64,000 nt of DNA, taken from positions 124,001 to 188,000 of the forward strand of contig NZ_PENS01000006.1 in NCBI RefSeq assembly GCF_003144325.1, written 5' to 3'. This DNA comes from Proteus terrae. GTDB lineage: Bacteria; Pseudomonadota; Gammaproteobacteria; Enterobacterales; Enterobacteriaceae. Below are positions 1 through 11,046 of this stretch, piece by piece. The translations under genes were made by a program, and so were the position numbers. Numbering within the stretch: the stretch's first letter is position 1; each line of letters starts with the position of its first letter. Below the pieces are notes generated by a model. It had not been told where the DNA came from, searched no databases, and worked only from the letters and a program-made list of their open reading frames with translations.

Positions 1-392
1 CGAGAGCGAACAGGCGTCCAATCTAATGCGCCTATACGAACCAAGTAGAATAATCCAGCTAATAAAATAGCGATGAAGACTGATGCTTCAATAAAGCCTA
101 ACCAGCCAACTTCACGAACGGAAACAGCCCAGGCATAAAGAAACAGTGCTTCAACATCGAAAATAACGAAAAACATGGCAACTAAATAGAATTTAGCTGA
201 CATGCGCAGACGAGCGCTGCCAACAGAATCAAGACCTGATTCATAAGGAACATGCTTTGCCCTTGCCTGTGCGCGTCCGCCTAAATAGCGGGCACCCAAC
301 AACATGAGCGAACATAACCCCAATGCGCCTATGAGGAAGACAGCAAATGCCCAATGATGGGCGATAACTTCGGTGGTTGTAGACATACTCAT
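1..392 (-). CDS. nuoA: NADH-quinone oxidoreductase subunit A (partial)
   Basis: This is the 5' part (about 130 codons) of the small membrane subunit A of respiratory complex I, cut at its C-terminal side by the window edge. Translation from ATG at 392 begins [16 protein letters not shown], almost the same as E. coli NuoA. It contains the conserved [14 protein letters not shown] segment, the [15 protein letters not shown] membrane segment, and [11 protein letters not shown] at the cut end. Three transmembrane helices are expected in the family. Another Met codon lies two codons later, but the first matches E. coli. NuoA is normally first in the nuoA-N operon, so the rest of the operon should run leftward out of the window. 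Confidence 0.95.
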   Translation of the reverse strand, partial: MSMSTTTEVIAHHWAFAVFLIGALGLCSLMLLGARYLGGRAQARAKHVPYESGLDSVGSARLRMSAKFYLVAMFFVIFDVEALFLYAWAVSVREVGWLGFIEASVFIAILLAGLFYLVRIGALDWTPVRS

Positions 393-1191
393 TGCTTACT
401 CATCAAAGGTGGTGTCAATTAACCAACTCTTATCCGGCGGTTTACACCACATTTCTAATTACGAAAAAAAAGGCGAATTAAACAGACTTGCTAATTAAAG
501 AAATAATAACAGTCTATTTATACCTTTATTCTTTTTTAGAAAACTTTGCGACAAATCACTCAGTTTTCTATCGCGATTTAACAACTTTAACACTCAATTT
601 TAACACTCAATTACGGCTCAATGCTAAAACGTGTCAGTAAACCGACAAGCTTTATGCTAACACGCTTAGTCTAACTGATAATTCGATTTTACTACACCAG
701 TATCTCAGGAAAAACCTGACTCAACACAGGCAAATGTGCCTTATTTTTTTGATCAAACTCACAAAATAGTCGAAAAAATACCTAATCAGTTTAAAATTTA
801 TCCAAATTTTAACAAATTAACTTTCTAATATTGTGGAGGAGGTCAAATATCCGCTTAGATTTACTTTTTTATTCTCTTAAAACCTAGACAATCTTTTTAT
901 TTGTTAACAAATCCTACAAGTGATTAACCAAGGGGGAAGGTAAACATTTTTTTAACAAGCAGTTAAGGTAGTTATGGAATGAAATGTCACAAAGATAAAT
1001 ACATAAAACAACATAATTATTAACAAAGTGTTACTATTTCAAAAAAAATAATAAAAAAACGGAAATAAATGCACTTTATTGCATCTATTCCCGTTTATCA
1101 TTATTCATCACTATCCAGTTTTATTTGACTCTTTTTTAATCTTTAATTTTTGTGTTTTAACGCTAAAAAATTCACACAATTATTAATGTGA
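393..1191. promoter_or_regulatory. nuo upstream region, no gene seen
   Basis: About 800 AT-rich bases separate nuoA from the 3' end of lrhA, and I see no credible reading frame. In E. coli the region before nuoA carries a long promoter region bound by ArcA, NarL, Fis and IHF, so a similar role is expected here. I cannot fix individual sites with confidence. The lrhA terminator lies at its right end. Confidence 0.5.
1058..1095 (-). terminator. lrhA intrinsic terminator
   Basis: A long imperfect hairpin (AACGG...CCGTT at the base, ATGCA/TGCAT near the loop) is followed on the minus strand by a run of seven T (complement of 1051-1057). It lies about 100 bases downstream of the lrhA stop codon. 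Confidence 0.8.
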
Positions 1192-2109
1192 TTATTCAAG
1201 TTCAGTAGAGCTAATATCTTCAGGTGCAGTGACGGTATAAGGTGTTTTCTTGTTTTCAATCGCATTGAATACTGTTAACACCGCTTCGTTTTGTTCATCA
1301 GAATTACGATATAACCAATATTGTGTCTCAGGTAAACGAGGTAATCCTTCGCTTTCACCTAAAATACGTAAATCGGCATTCTGCATTTCAAGTGGACGTG
1401 CAGTAATACCCACTTCTGCATTAACCGCAGCACGAACAGCAGATAAAGAAGCTGCTTCATAAGCAATACGCCATTGGATCCCTGCATCATCTAACGTGTT
1501 TATCGCTAATTGACGGAATGGGTTCGTTTCATCCATTACAACTAAAGGAATAGGCTCATTCATTTGTAATTGGAAGTCTGGCGCACAATGCCATAACACT
1601 GGTGCAGTACGTAACGCTGTACGTGGGTGATGACCAATACGTGCTGTTGTTAATGCTAAATCAATTTCATGATTATCTAGCATTGTCTCAATATATTGAG
1701 AACGCTTAATACGTACATCAACAGCTAAACGTGGATACACTGACGCGATACGATTTAGTAAAAACGGTAATAAAGTATCAACAGAGTCATCAGAAGCACC
1801 AATACGTAGCTCCCCTTCTGCATCACTATATGTTAATGATGCCGTTGCATCATCATTTGCACGCAGAATTTGACGCGCATAACCTAACAGTTGTAGACCA
1901 TGCTCTGTTAAAAGTTTATTACGACCATGACGGGCGAAAAGCTCTCTACCCACCAATTGCTCTAAACGTTGCATCTGCTGACTCACAGCAGATTGGGTTC
2001 GACATACAGCAGCAGCGGCTGCTGCAAAAGTGTTCAAATCTGCTACAGCTACAAACGTTCTAAGCAGATCGAGGTCGAGATTCATTATCGGACGATTTGC
2101 ATTAATCAT
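1192..2109 (-). CDS. lrhA: LysR-family regulator LrhA (HexA)
   Basis: LysR-type transcription factor of 305 residues. The N-terminal winged helix-turn-helix (about residues 10-70) contains the typical [20 protein letters not shown] and [13 protein letters not shown] segments, followed by an effector-binding domain. Position between nuoA and alaA and the sequence identify it as LrhA. In E. coli LrhA represses flhDC, flagella and type 1 fimbriae; in Proteus the orthologue (HexA/LrhA) is linked to swarming control. There are two Met codons near the start (residues 1 and 9); the second also matches the usual [11 protein letters not shown] start of family members, so the start is not settled. An 860-base AT-rich upstream region suggests complex regulation. 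Confidence 0.92.
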   Translation of the reverse strand: MINANRPIMNLDLDLLRTFVAVADLNTFAAAAAAVCRTQSAVSQQMQRLEQLVGRELFARHGRNKLLTEHGLQLLGYARQILRANDDATASLTYSDAEGELRIGASDDSVDTLLPFLLNRIASVYPRLAVDVRIKRSQYIETMLDNHEIDLALTTARIGHHPRTALRTAPVLWHCAPDFQLQMNEPIPLVVMDETNPFRQLAINTLDDAGIQWRIAYEAASLSAVRAAVNAEVGITARPLEMQNADLRILGESEGLPRLPETQYWLYRNSDEQNEAVLTVFNAIENKKTPYTVTAPEDISSTELE

Positions 2110-2970
2110 TGTTTATTCTTCACTTATTTTTGATTTTTAAATTACATATACCTGGTGTTTTATATCAAAAGTCTAAAAAAGACTTCTGATTCAGACAGTA
2201 CTCTACTCTGAAAAGGAGAGCAAAGACATACCGAATACTTTACATTTGTTTCTTATCGTTTACACCTCCTAGATAGAAAGGAATTGCATCTTTTTGTAAC
2301 AAATTAAATTTTATTATCATTTCAAGCATTCACAAGAAAGAACTGTATACCGTCATCACAAGTTAGACGTAGATCATACTATATTGCTTTCTCATTCATA
2401 AATTTTAACATTTTGAAAATAATTTAAATTATCTTAACTATGCATTCAGGTTTAAGTATCTTCCCCTATAAACTAAATTTAAGATTTAAATTTAATTTAT
2501 ACTTAAACTAATTGATTGCTATAGAATAAAGTAGATTTAACCATATTATTTGAAAATTTAATATATTAAGTCAGATAATACAAATCCGATAAAATTATTC
2601 AATAATTGATTATGCAACATTTCATCTACCTATCAATCACATCAACTTATTTCTGCTAACCACACTAAAAAGCCCCTTTTCAATAGAGCAATAATCTAGT
2701 TTCACTTCAAAATATGAAATATAAATCCACCATAAGCAATACAATCAGTCATCAAAATAACATTCTAAGAATAAACTGACCTTTTACACCAAAAATTACC
2801 TAGCATCTTCAAAAGTTTGTAACGTAAGAGTAGAGTGATAGAACAGTTATTTGCTGGGACAGCCTTTTCATTTGTATCTTTCTATATGAATAGCAATCGG
2901 CGATAAATGTCGCTAAGTCGCCATAATCACAATAAAAGATACGAGTCAGACCCTATTAGGTAAACGCGCT
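2110..2970. promoter_or_regulatory. lrhA/alaA divergent intergenic region
   Basis: The 860 bases between the divergent lrhA and alaA genes are strongly AT-rich and hold no credible gene. Promoters of both genes must lie here. I cannot assign individual operator sites. The length is unusual for two housekeeping promoters. Confidence 0.5.
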
Positions 2971-4185
2971 ATGAATCAGATTAAAAAATCAAACAAACTC
3001 GAACATGTCTGTTACGACATTAGAGGTCCGGTTTTGCAAGAAGCAAAACGTCTGGAAGAAGAAGGTAATAAAGTTTTAAAACTCAATATTGGTAACCCGG
3101 CACCTTTTGGCTTTGAAGCACCTGATGAAATCTTAGTAGATGTGATCCGCAATCTACCAAGCTCTCAAGGTTATAGTGACTCCAAAGGACTGTTTTCTGC
3201 GCGTAAAGCTATCATGCAGCATTATCAAGCCCGTGATATGCGTGATATCACTGTTGAAGACATTTATATTGGTAATGGTGTTTCTGAGTTAATCGTACAA
3301 GCAATGCAAGCTTTATTAAATAATGGCGATGAAATGCTTGTACCTGCACCTGATTATCCATTGTGGACAGCAGCCGTTTCTCTTTCAGGAGGAAATGCCG
3401 TTCACTATATGTGTGATGAGCAACAAGGCTGGTTCCCTGATTTAGATGATATCCGCAGTAAAATCACAAAAAATACCCGCGGTATTGTTATTATCAACCC
3501 AAATAATCCGACAGGTGCGGTATATAGCAAAGACATTCTGATGGAAATTGTTGAAATTGCACGTCAACATAACCTGATTATTTTTGCTGACGAAATCTAC
3601 GATAAAATTCTGTATGACGATGCCGAGCACCATTCTATTGCTGCCATGGCGCCCGATTTATTAACCGTAACATTTAATGGTTTATCAAAAACCTACCGCG
3701 TTGCAGGCTTTCGTCAAGGTTGGATGGTATTAAACGGCCCTAAAAAACACGCTAAAAGCTATATTGAAGGCTTAAATATGTTAGCGTCTATGCGTTTATG
3801 CGCTAACGTTCCTATGCAACATGCCATCCAAACGGCATTAGGTGGCTATCAAAGTATTAGTGAATTTATTCTGCCGGGTGGTCGTTTATATGAGCAACGC
3901 AACCGTGCTTGGGAACTAATTAATCAAATTCCGGGCGTTTCTTGTGTTAAACCTATGGGAGCATTGTATATGTTCCCTAAAATAGATCTTAACCGTTACA
4001 GTATTAAAGACGATCAAAAAATGATCCTCGATTTATTACTCCAAGAGAAAGTATTACTGGTACAAGGTACAGCCTTTAACTGGCCATACCCAGACCATTT
4101 CCGTATCGTTACTCTTCCGCGTGAAGACGATTTAGATATGGCAATTCAAAAATTCGGTCGCTTTATTGTCGGTTATCATCAATAA
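2971..4185 (+). CDS. alaA: Glutamate-pyruvate aminotransferase AlaA
   Basis: Cytosolic PLP-dependent fold-type I aminotransferase that makes alanine from pyruvate and glutamate. The 404-residue protein matches E. coli AlaA (YfbQ) in length. Visible family features are the GNPAPFGFEAPDE segment near the N-terminus, the NPNNPTGAVY motif, the FADEIYDKILYDD segment with the PLP-contacting Asp and Tyr, and the Schiff-base Lys in FNGLSKTYRVAGFRQGW (about residue 240). It is single-copy between divergent lrhA and co-directional yfbR, as in E. coli, and has its own terminator. Confidence 0.96.
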   Translation: MNQIKKSNKLEHVCYDIRGPVLQEAKRLEEEGNKVLKLNIGNPAPFGFEAPDEILVDVIRNLPSSQGYSDSKGLFSARKAIMQHYQARDMRDITVEDIYIGNGVSELIVQAMQALLNNGDEMLVPAPDYPLWTAAVSLSGGNAVHYMCDEQQGWFPDLDDIRSKITKNTRGIVIINPNNPTGAVYSKDILMEIVEIARQHNLIIFADEIYDKILYDDAEHHSIAAMAPDLLTVTFNGLSKTYRVAGFRQGWMVLNGPKKHAKSYIEGLNMLASMRLCANVPMQHAIQTALGGYQSISEFILPGGRLYEQRNRAWELINQIPGVSCVKPMGALYMFPKIDLNRYSIKDDQKMILDLLLQEKVLLVQGTAFNWPYPDHFRIVTLPREDDLDMAIQKFGRFIVGYHQ

Positions 4186-4207
4186 GATTACCTGCATATA
4201 AAATAAA

Positions 4208-4242
4208 ACGCAGTATAACAACCAGTTATATTGCGTTTTTTT
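4208..4242 (+). terminator. alaA intrinsic terminator
   Basis: Twelve-base-pair stem (ACGCAGTATAAC with GTTATATTGCGT, one G-T wobble) and a run of seven T right after it, 20 bases past the alaA stop. Confidence 0.88.
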
Positions 4243-4321
4243 ATTTTCTTTTCTATTAACGTTTACATCTACCTGTTATCCACTCACAATAATGCCTTCA
4301 ATCACGCAATTTGGAGATATT

Positions 4322-4903
4322 ATGAGTTACTTTTTTGCCCACCTTTCTCGCTTAAAACTCATTACTCGTTGGCCTTTAATGCGTAATATCCGCCAAGAAA
4401 ATGTTTCTGAACACAGTTTACAAGTCGCTTTTGTCGCCCATGCCCTAGCGGTGATTAAAAATCGTAAATTTGGTGGTAATGTCAATGCTGAACGTATTGC
4501 ATTACAAGCGATGTATCATGATGCCAGTGAAGTGATCACCGGTGATATGCCGACACCGATTAAGTACCATAATCCACAAATTGCTCATGAATATAAAAAA
4601 ATAGAAAAATATGCCCAGCAAAAATTAATTGAAATGTTACCAGAAGAATTACAAGACGATTTTCGCCCTCTTATTGATGAGCAATTACATAGTGAGGAAG
4701 AAACCTTTATTGTCAAACAAGCTGATAGTTTATGTGCTTATTTAAAATGCCTTGAAGAGCTTGCCGCAGGTAATAGTGAATTTAATTTAGCCAAAAATCG
4801 CTTAGAAAAAACGTTAGCCGAAAGACATAGCCCAGAGATGGACTATTTTATGAAGGTATTTGTACCAGGGTTTAGTTTATCGCTTGATGAAATTAGTGAG
4901 TAA
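4322..4903 (+). CDS. yfbR: 5'-deoxynucleotidase YfbR
   Basis: HD-domain nucleotidase that removes phosphate from deoxyribonucleoside 5'-monophosphates; in E. coli it helps in an alternative dUMP/thymidylate supply route. The protein shows the HD-family metal ligands: His in [16 protein letters not shown], the MYHDASEV His-Asp pair, and the late Asp in [12 protein letters not shown] place the start at ATG 4322, preceded by GGAG, because it aligns with the E. coli start ([11 protein letters not shown]); an in-frame ATG at 4292 lacks such a site. The resulting 193 residues fit the family. It is followed directly by a terminator. Confidence 0.95.
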   Translation: MSYFFAHLSRLKLITRWPLMRNIRQENVSEHSLQVAFVAHALAVIKNRKFGGNVNAERIALQAMYHDASEVITGDMPTPIKYHNPQIAHEYKKIEKYAQQKLIEMLPEELQDDFRPLIDEQLHSEEETFIVKQADSLCAYLKCLEELAAGNSEFNLAKNRLEKTLAERHSPEMDYFMKVFVPGFSLSLDEISE

Positions 4904-4905
4904 AA

Positions 4906-4945
4906 AAATCAGCTTATGATAATATATTATCGTAAGCTGATTTTT
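4906..4945. terminator. Bidirectional terminator between yfbR and the next gene
   Basis: A near-perfect long hairpin (AATCAGCTTA arms with a GATAAT/ATTATC inner stem) is flanked by A runs on the left and T runs on the right, so it can stop both yfbR and the convergent gene to the right. Confidence 0.85.
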
Positions 4946-4953
4946 AATTAATT

Positions 4954-5457
4954 TTAATTGTTAAAAGTATTTTTATTATTAATAGACTGGAAGTAAGGTG
5001 AACTTTCGTACTGAATATGACTAATAGACCTTTCATTTTCTAGTTGAGGTTCATCTGTATGTATCTTTGATGAAATCCATAAATTCTTATCTAATTTTAT
5101 TTTTTGAGTCGGTGGATTATTCTTTTTTTCAAAAGATGTATATCCTATTTCTTGTGGATATTTTGCAATACTATCATTAATACTTTCCTTCAAATTTTCA
5201 GCTGTAGACTTATTATAAATATGCCGAACACCTCTTTTCTCTTCATTTTTATTTAATAAATCTTTCTGTATTTGATTTAATTTTATCGGTTCACCTATCG
5301 TAACATTTGATTCAATTTTACTAAAAAAGCTGACAATATTATTTTTAATACTACTAATACTAGATGCTAATCTTGAAAAAATTGATTTACTTTTTTCATT
5401 AGAACCTATACCAACAACTTTTCCGCTATTATTAAGGACTTGAAATGTAATACCCAT
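4954..5457 (-). CDS. Orphan hypothetical protein, AT-rich
   Basis: I do not recognise this 167-residue protein. The ATG at 5457 is preceded by AAAGAGA and gives MGITFQVLNNSGKVVG; an upstream in-frame start at 5502 has no such site. There is no signal peptide or clear membrane segment. The sequence is rich in Lys, Asn and Ser, with a Ser/Ile-rich amphipathic stretch at about residues 25-50, and a charged, disordered-looking C-terminus. It sits between yfbR and yfbS, where E. coli has no gene, and its base composition is more AT-rich than its neighbours. It may be an acquired gene; no function can be given. Confidence 0.6.
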   Translation of the reverse strand: MGITFQVLNNSGKVVGIGSNEKSKSIFSRLASSISSIKNNIVSFFSKIESNVTIGEPIKLNQIQKDLLNKNEEKRGVRHIYNKSTAENLKESINDSIAKYPQEIGYTSFEKKNNPPTQKIKLDKNLWISSKIHTDEPQLENERSISHIQYESSPYFQSINNKNTFNN

Positions 5458-5588
5458 AATTATCTCTTTATCTATAAATAAATGTATAGACAAAGAATAC
5501 ACCTCTAATTTGAATTAATTTTCAGAAAAAAAACATCTATAAATAAATTATATATTGCACATAAAAAACTACCAACCAATAAATAAAA

Positions 5589-5618
5589 AACGCTGTTTAT
5601 TAATTAATAAACAACGTT
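5589..5618 (-). terminator. yfbS intrinsic terminator
   Basis: Thirty-base inverted repeat (AACG-TGTTTATTAA against TTAATAAACA-CGTT) followed on the minus strand by a T run, 25 bases downstream of the yfbS stop. Confidence 0.8.
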
Positions 5619-5642
5619 TCAGCAAACCAAAAATATTGATAA

Positions 5643-7472
5643 TTAGAATGGGAATAATAGCGGGATCAAGAATACGCTAATAAACATCACAATAATGGTA
5701 AATGGCACCCCAATTTTAATAAAGTCAGCAAATTTATAACCACCAGGTTCAAGGATAAGCGTATTAACCGGAGATGAAACAGGCGTCATAAATGCTGCGG
5801 AAGCCGCGACACCAATCACCATTGCAAATGGTAATGGTGAAACATTCATTTGGTTTGCAGCAGCAATAGCAATTGGTGCCATTAATACTGCGGTTGCCGT
5901 ATTCGAGATAAACAACCCGATTGATGCACAAAGTATAAATAAACATACCAACATCACTTGAGGACCGGCACTACCTGCAACATCCATTAAGCCATTTACA
6001 ATAAGCTCGATACCGCCTGTTTTTTGCAATGCGGCAGCAAAAGGCATCATACCGACAATTAAAATAATACTTGGCCAATGAATAGAACGATAAGCACTTT
6101 CCATATCAATACAGCGGAATTTACCCATCAATAAACAAGCAATAAGTGCCGCAATAAAATTAGGAACTTCATTCGTTACCATTAATGCCACCATTAATGC
6201 TAACGAAAATAATGCGTGAGGTGCTTGAGATGAAGCAGGAGCAACCGTTTCAATTTCAGCAGCCAGATTTAATACGATAAAATTACGCGGTTTAGTTGAT
6301 AAAACGCGAATAAGTTTCCAATCACCAATCACCAATAACACATCGCCAAGGCGTAATGGCTCATCGACTATTTTACCCGGCAAGGCACTTCCTTCGCGAC
6401 GGATCGCAACGACATTTAAGCCATAACGAGTACGGAATTTTATCTCTCTTAATGATTTGCCTAATAACTCTGAGTCTGGATTCATGGATACTTCAGCAAG
6501 ACCTACATCACGGGATTGTTCAGAGAAATATTCTCCTCGTAATACCATCGGCTCTAACATCTGTTCACGGCAAAACTCACGTAAATCGACATCACTGGCT
6601 GACATATCTATCAATAAAACATCACGTTCTCTTAATTCAGTACCACCGGTTGCGCTAACCATAACACGCCGAAACCGCCTCCAACGTTCGATACCAACAA
6701 CGTTTGCACCATAACGAGAACGTAAATGTAATTCATCAAGTGAATGGCCTATTAGCGGAGAACCTTTACGAATGGCTAAACGACGAGCACGTCCTGCTAA
6801 TTGATAATCACGAATAAGATCACGGAAAGTTCGACGATAAGCCTCTTTTTGCTTACCATTATCGTTGTTTCCTAGCCACCGACGTACCACCAGCATATAT
6901 AAAATGCCTGCGAATAAGACGGCAATACCAATAGGTGTAATGGAGAAAAATTGAAAACTTGGCAATCCTTCTCTGACTAATTCACTATTAACAACCATAT
7001 TAGGCGGTGTCGCCACTAAGGTCATTAATCCACTGATAAGGCCCGCAAAACCTAGCGGCATCATTAAACGACCTGGTGATGTTTTCATGCGAGCAGCAAC
7101 GCTCAGCACAACAGGAATAAAGATAGCTACCACGCCTGTTGAGCTCATGAAAGCCCCTAAACTTGCAACACATATCATTAATAGCACAAGCATTTTAACT
7201 TCACTGCTACCCGCGACACGTACAAGCCAGTCACCCATTTGATAAGCCACGCCTGTTCTCACTAACCCTTCGCCAATAACAAAAAGGGCTGCAATAAGTA
7301 ATACGTTAGGATCACTAAATCCTACTGTGGCTTCATTTAATGTGAGTGTACCGCTAAGAACGAATGCGATGATGACGAGTAAAGCGACCACATCCATGCG
7401 GATTTTGTTGGTCGTAAAAAGGACAATAGCTATCAATAGCAGGCTTAAAACCCATAATAATTCGCTATTCAA
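5643..7472 (-). CDS. yfbS: SLC13/DASS-family transporter YfbS with RCK_C domains
   Basis: Inner-membrane transporter related to divalent anion:sodium symporters, substrate unknown. About 609 residues, as in E. coli YfbS (610). Hydrophobic helices fill roughly residues 1-200 and 400-609. A cytosolic insert near 210-400 carries two TrkA-C (RCK_C) domains, marked by two similar segments, [14 protein letters not shown] and [14 protein letters not shown]. The conserved [10 protein letters not shown] motif is in the C-terminal half. I place the start at TTG 7472, which has GAGG five bases before it and aligns with the E. coli start; TTG 7490 is an in-frame alternative. Confidence 0.88.
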   Translation of the reverse strand: MNSELLWVLSLLLIAIVLFTTNKIRMDVVALLVIIAFVLSGTLTLNEATVGFSDPNVLLIAALFVIGEGLVRTGVAYQMGDWLVRVAGSSEVKMLVLLMICVASLGAFMSSTGVVAIFIPVVLSVAARMKTSPGRLMMPLGFAGLISGLMTLVATPPNMVVNSELVREGLPSFQFFSITPIGIAVLFAGILYMLVVRRWLGNNDNGKQKEAYRRTFRDLIRDYQLAGRARRLAIRKGSPLIGHSLDELHLRSRYGANVVGIERWRRFRRVMVSATGGTELRERDVLLIDMSASDVDLREFCREQMLEPMVLRGEYFSEQSRDVGLAEVSMNPDSELLGKSLREIKFRTRYGLNVVAIRREGSALPGKIVDEPLRLGDVLLVIGDWKLIRVLSTKPRNFIVLNLAAEIETVAPASSQAPHALFSLALMVALMVTNEVPNFIAALIACLLMGKFRCIDMESAYRSIHWPSIILIVGMMPFAAALQKTGGIELIVNGLMDVAGSAGPQVMLVCLFILCASIGLFISNTATAVLMAPIAIAAANQMNVSPLPFAMVIGVAASAAFMTPVSSPVNTLILEPGGYKFADFIKIGVPFTIIVMFISVFLIPLLFPF

Positions 7473-7581
7473 AATGGCCTCGATCAGCAATAAGTGAAAA
7501 CAGGTTAAGACATCAATTCACTACATTGATAAGTAGACCATTTCTACATCAATAAGTCTTCTAATATGATCAAAGAAAAGA

Positions 7582-8244
7582 CTATCTTTTGTACGTTATT
7601 ATCACTTTTTCAGCTTGCTTCTCGATTTGAATATCATTTAAAGAATCAATAATTAAATGAATCTCATTACGGCGAGGAAGGGATAAAGGAGCATGAACAG
7701 CAACGACTTGGCATCCTGCATCTAAACCAGAGTAAATACCCGCGGCGGCATCTTCAAAAACCACACAATCTTGTGGTAATAAACCCAATTTCTTGGCACC
7801 TAAAAGATAAGGCTCAGGATTAGGCTTACCTCTACTAATACATTCTGCTGTGACCCAATGCTTAGGTTCAGGGATACCCGTGACAGATTGACGTGTTGAG
7901 GCAATAGGAACAGTGCCTGATGTAACAATCGCCCAAGGAATATTTAAGTCATTAAGGCGATTAATCAGTGCAATAGCACCCGGAAGCGGTGCTAACCCTT
8001 CGGTTTGTGTTGATTCTAATTTTTCTAACCAACGGAAAGTTTCAGTTATCTCTTGTTCGGTTGCATTAGGCATAAAATGGCGAATCGACTCAATGGCAGG
8101 TTTTCCGTGGATGTAGTCATTAATCTCTTGTGTTGATACACCTACGCGCTCACCAAATAGCGCCCAACAATGTTCAACAACCGGTAATGAATCAACTAAG
8201 GTTCCATCAAGATCAAACAGAAAACCTTTACATGTAATTGCCAT
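7582..8244 (-). CDS. hxpA: HAD-family sugar phosphatase (YfbT/HxpA-like)
   Basis: Cytosolic haloacid-dehalogenase-family phosphatase of 220 residues. Motif I is FLFDLDGTLVDS near the N-terminus, motif II is the VTSGT segment, and motif IV is VFEDAAAGIYSGLDAG. The E. coli counterpart at this position dephosphorylates hexose phosphates such as fructose-1-P, glucose-6-P and 2-deoxyglucose-6-P. It lies between yfbS and yfbU as in E. coli, which supports orthology. The exact substrate range is inferred. Confidence 0.88.
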   Translation of the reverse strand: MAITCKGFLFDLDGTLVDSLPVVEHCWALFGERVGVSTQEINDYIHGKPAIESIRHFMPNATEQEITETFRWLEKLESTQTEGLAPLPGAIALINRLNDLNIPWAIVTSGTVPIASTRQSVTGIPEPKHWVTAECISRGKPNPEPYLLGAKKLGLLPQDCVVFEDAAAGIYSGLDAGCQVVAVHAPLSLPRRNEIHLIIDSLNDIQIEKQAEKVIITYKR

Positions 8245-8284
8245 ATTTTATGCCTACCTTTACCTTACAATGGTGCGCTAATGA

Positions 8285-8782
8285 TTACGCATTAAGTATT
8301 TGTTGAATTTCAACGGTGCTAAGGTGATATTGGCGAGGGCACGCTAACCAAACGTTAAGCATTCTTTGGTATTTTTCCCACATTGGTGTTTGAGAGTTAA
8401 AACCATGACTGCCACTATCGAAATGCGTGTAACGCCCTTCTGTATTCACCATAAAACGCACATAGCTAAGATAGCGGGATTCTGTCGCCGCATCAAAGCC
8501 AATAAATGCGACACGACGAGCATCAGGCATCTCTTGTTCTTTTAAGTTATCACGAGAAACTTGCAGTGCATGGTACATTTCCATGACATTAATAATGGTA
8601 CGGCAAGTCTCCTCTGACATTTCATCAAAATCACGGTCTAGTTCACGTAATTGTAATCCATACCCACGTTCAATGATTGTCTGATAGCGGCGATAACGTT
8701 CAGCGTTATCAGGATCCATCATAGTCATCATTTTATATTGATTAGAGAGGATCAAGCGTTGTGCGTGTGTCATTTCCATCAT
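8285..8782 (-). CDS. yfbU: YfbU family protein
   Basis: Member of the YfbU family (about 165 residues), nearly collinear with E. coli Yfb[19 protein letters not shown] at the start, [20 protein letters not shown] in the middle, and [20 protein letters not shown] later. The E. coli protein has been linked to cell death in the MazEF literature, but its molecular role is unknown. The start has two adjacent ATG codons (8782 and 8779) after GGAG; the second gives the E. coli-like length. Cytosolic, no signal sequence. Confidence 0.92.
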   Translation of the reverse strand: MMEMTHAQRLILSNQYKMMTMMDPDNAERYRRYQTIIERGYGLQLRELDRDFDEMSEETCRTIINVMEMYHALQVSRDNLKEQEMPDARRVAFIGFDAATESRYLSYVRFMVNTEGRYTHFDSGSHGFNSQTPMWEKYQRMLNVWLACPRQYHLSTVEIQQILNA

Positions 8783-8918
8783 TAATTCTCCAAAGAAATC
8801 ATTGAGGAGAGCATGACATTAATCAAAAGTATTGAGTAGTGTTAACTACGCGTTTTTTGATCTCAACGGGGTAATTCTAAGGACAATCATGACAAACGAA
8901 GACGGTAGAACAAATGTT

Positions 8919-9374
8919 CTACACATCATCAAGAAAAGAGCGATCAAGTTGCTTAAAAGCACGTTTTAATAAATGGGCTAAAGAAAGGTAAGTAGGTGTT
9001 TGCTCAACAGGGGCTAAAGCGATGCCTGCTTCTTCAAATTTCTCACGAATCTCATAAAACCAGCGTAATAACGTAGCAGGAAGTGGCGTAGCTGCACGTT
9101 TACCCAACCACCATAATCCTTGCATTGGCAAGCTACAAGCAAAAAGCGCGGTTGTAATTGCAGGTCCCAAATTACCACCTAATGCAATTTGCCATGTCAT
9201 TGTAAAAATGGCGATAGGTGGCATATAACGAATACCAAAGCGTGTGGCTTTGACAATACGATTTTCAGGGAAAACAGGCGCTAACTGCTTTTCAACCGGC
9301 CAGGTTTTTAAATACTCGTTACCCAAACGAAGCTTCTTAAAAAAGCCGGGGGGAGTCACTGTCGGTTCGCTCAT
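8919..9374 (-). CDS. yfbV: UPF0208 membrane protein YfbV
   Basis: Small inner-membrane protein of 151 residues with two hydrophobic segments (about residues 45-65 and 70-90: [18 protein letters not shown] and [19 protein letters not shown]). In E. coli YfbV (MatP-related genetics) insulates the Ter macrodomain, a role known from that organism only. The ATG at 9374 follows GAGG and matches the E. coli start; the ATG at 9389 is an unlikely extension. It is divergent from ackA, as in E. coli. Confidence 0.93.
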   Translation of the reverse strand: MSEPTVTPPGFFKKLRLGNEYLKTWPVEKQLAPVFPENRIVKATRFGIRYMPPIAIFTMTWQIALGGNLGPAITTALFACSLPMQGLWWLGKRAATPLPATLLRWFYEIREKFEEAGIALAPVEQTPTYLSLAHLLKRAFKQLDRSFLDDV

Positions 9375-9766
9375 AATGACCTCAATCAATTTCTTCTGTA
9401 ACTTTTAAAAAATATCTATAAAGAATAAAAATCTTTTAGTAGAATTAAGTATATTTTGTCTTTGTTGCCTTTACTCTGTATCCTGTGCCCATTCTAAAGG
9501 TTTGTGGCAATAAAGCGCTATATTTTGTTTGCCGGCGTGATTTTCAACCCTTTTCGCCGATTTTAACGCGAAAAGCTAATGGGTGAATAAAAATCGTCCA
9601 ATTAATGATTGGCAACTATAATTAGCATCAAGTTTTTTACTTTAAGCATGATGCGCGTCATTAATGTCATCATAGTAATGCGATAGGCTTTTATGATTGA
9701 CGTTTTATTAACCACCGTCTTTATAATATAAAAGACACTACGACAACAAGATAAATAGGTAATTCC
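9375..9766. promoter_or_regulatory. yfbV/ackA divergent promoter region
   Basis: This 390-base region separates divergent yfbV and ackA. It holds an inverted repeat CTTTTCGC/GCGAAAAG near 9552-9576 and a shorter CCAAT/ATTGG repeat at about 9598-9612. Promoters of both genes must lie here. No reading frame of note is seen. Confidence 0.5.
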
Positions 9767-10969
9767 ATGTCAAGTAAGCTGGTGCTGGTACTGAACTGCG
9801 GTAGTTCTTCTCTTAAATTTGCAATTATCAACCCAGAAAATGGTGAAGAATTCCTTTCAGGTTTGGCTGAATGCTTCAACCTTCCTGAAGCCCGCCTGAA
9901 GTGGAAAATGGATGGCCAAAAACATGAAGCTGCGTTAGGCGCAGGTGCTGCTCATAGCGAAGCATTAAACTTTATCGTAAATACTATTCTGGCTGAAAAA
10001 CCAGAACTGTCTGCACAAATCGCTTCAATTGGTCACCGTATTGTTCACGGTGGTGAGAAATTCACTAAATCTGTCGTGATCACTGACGAAGTTATCAAAG
10101 GTATTGAAGCTGCTATCCCATTTGCTCCATTACATAACCCAGCTCACCTTATTGGTATTGAAGAAGCGCGTAAAGCATTCCCTCATTTAATTGAGAAAAT
10201 GGTTGCGGTATTTGACACTGCATTCCACCAAACAATGCCAGAAGAAGCTTATCTGTATGCACTGCCATACAGCTTATATAAAGATCACAGCATCCGTCGT
10301 TACGGTGCTCACGGAACTAGCCATTTCTTCGTTTCTCGTGAAGCCGCTAAAATGTTAAACAAACCTGTTGATGAACTGAACGTAATCACTTGCCACTTAG
10401 GTAATGGTGGTTCTGTTTCTGCTGTTGTTAACGGTAAATGTGTTGATACTTCTATGGGTCTGACTCCATTAGAAGGTTTAGTAATGGGTACTCGTAGTGG
10501 TGATATCGATCCTGCTATCGTGTTCCATTTACACGACACTTTAGGTATGAGCGTTGAAGACATCAACAAACTGCTGACTAAAGAATCTGGTCTGTTAGGT
10601 TTAACAGAAGTCACTAGTGACTGCCGTTATGTTGAAGATAACTACGACACTAAAGCAGATGCTAAACGTGCAATGGACGTTTACTGCCATCGTTTAGCCA
10701 AATACATCGGTTCTTACTGTGCACTGATGGAAGGTCGTTTAGATGCTATTATCTTTACTGGTGGTATCGGTGAAAACGCAGCGATGGTACGTGAGTTATC
10801 TCTGAAAAAACTAGCTCTGTTAGGTTTTGAAGTGGATCATCAACGTAACTTAGATGCACGTTTCGGTAAATCAGGCACTATCACTACCGATAACAGCCGT
10901 CTTGCTGTTGTTATCCCAACTAACGAAGAGTTAGTTATCGCTCAGGACGCAAGTCGCCTGACCGCTTAA
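9767..10969 (+). CDS. ackA: Acetate kinase
   Basis: Cytosolic ATP:acetate phosphotransferase interconverting acetate plus ATP and acetyl phosphate plus ADP; with Pta it forms the acetate overflow and activation pathway. The 400-residue length equals E. coli AckA. Diagnostic segments are the phosphate-binding [13 protein letters not shown] near the N-terminus, [10 protein letters not shown], the [15 protein letters not shown] loop, [13 protein letters not shown], and [11 protein letters not shown] near the C-terminus. pta follows on the same strand with 77 bases between the genes and no terminator, so ackA-pta is an operon. Codon use is more optimised (rich in -CGT and -GGT codons) than in neighbours, as expected for a highly expressed gene. 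Confidence 0.98.
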   Translation: MSSKLVLVLNCGSSSLKFAIINPENGEEFLSGLAECFNLPEARLKWKMDGQKHEAALGAGAAHSEALNFIVNTILAEKPELSAQIASIGHRIVHGGEKFTKSVVITDEVIKGIEAAIPFAPLHNPAHLIGIEEARKAFPHLIEKMVAVFDTAFHQTMPEEAYLYALPYSLYKDHSIRRYGAHGTSHFFVSREAAKMLNKPVDELNVITCHLGNGGSVSAVVNGKCVDTSMGLTPLEGLVMGTRSGDIDPAIVFHLHDTLGMSVEDINKLLTKESGLLGLTEVTSDCRYVEDNYDTKADAKRAMDVYCHRLAKYIGSYCALMEGRLDAIIFTGGIGENAAMVRELSLKKLALLGFEVDHQRNLDARFGKSGTITTDNSRLAVVIPTNEELVIAQDASRLTA

Positions 10970-11046
10970 GTTCTTTGATGTACTGCCAGTGTCATGCTGG
11001 CAGTACTGTTTTACATAACGAGCAACCGATATTTAAAGAGGTTTCC

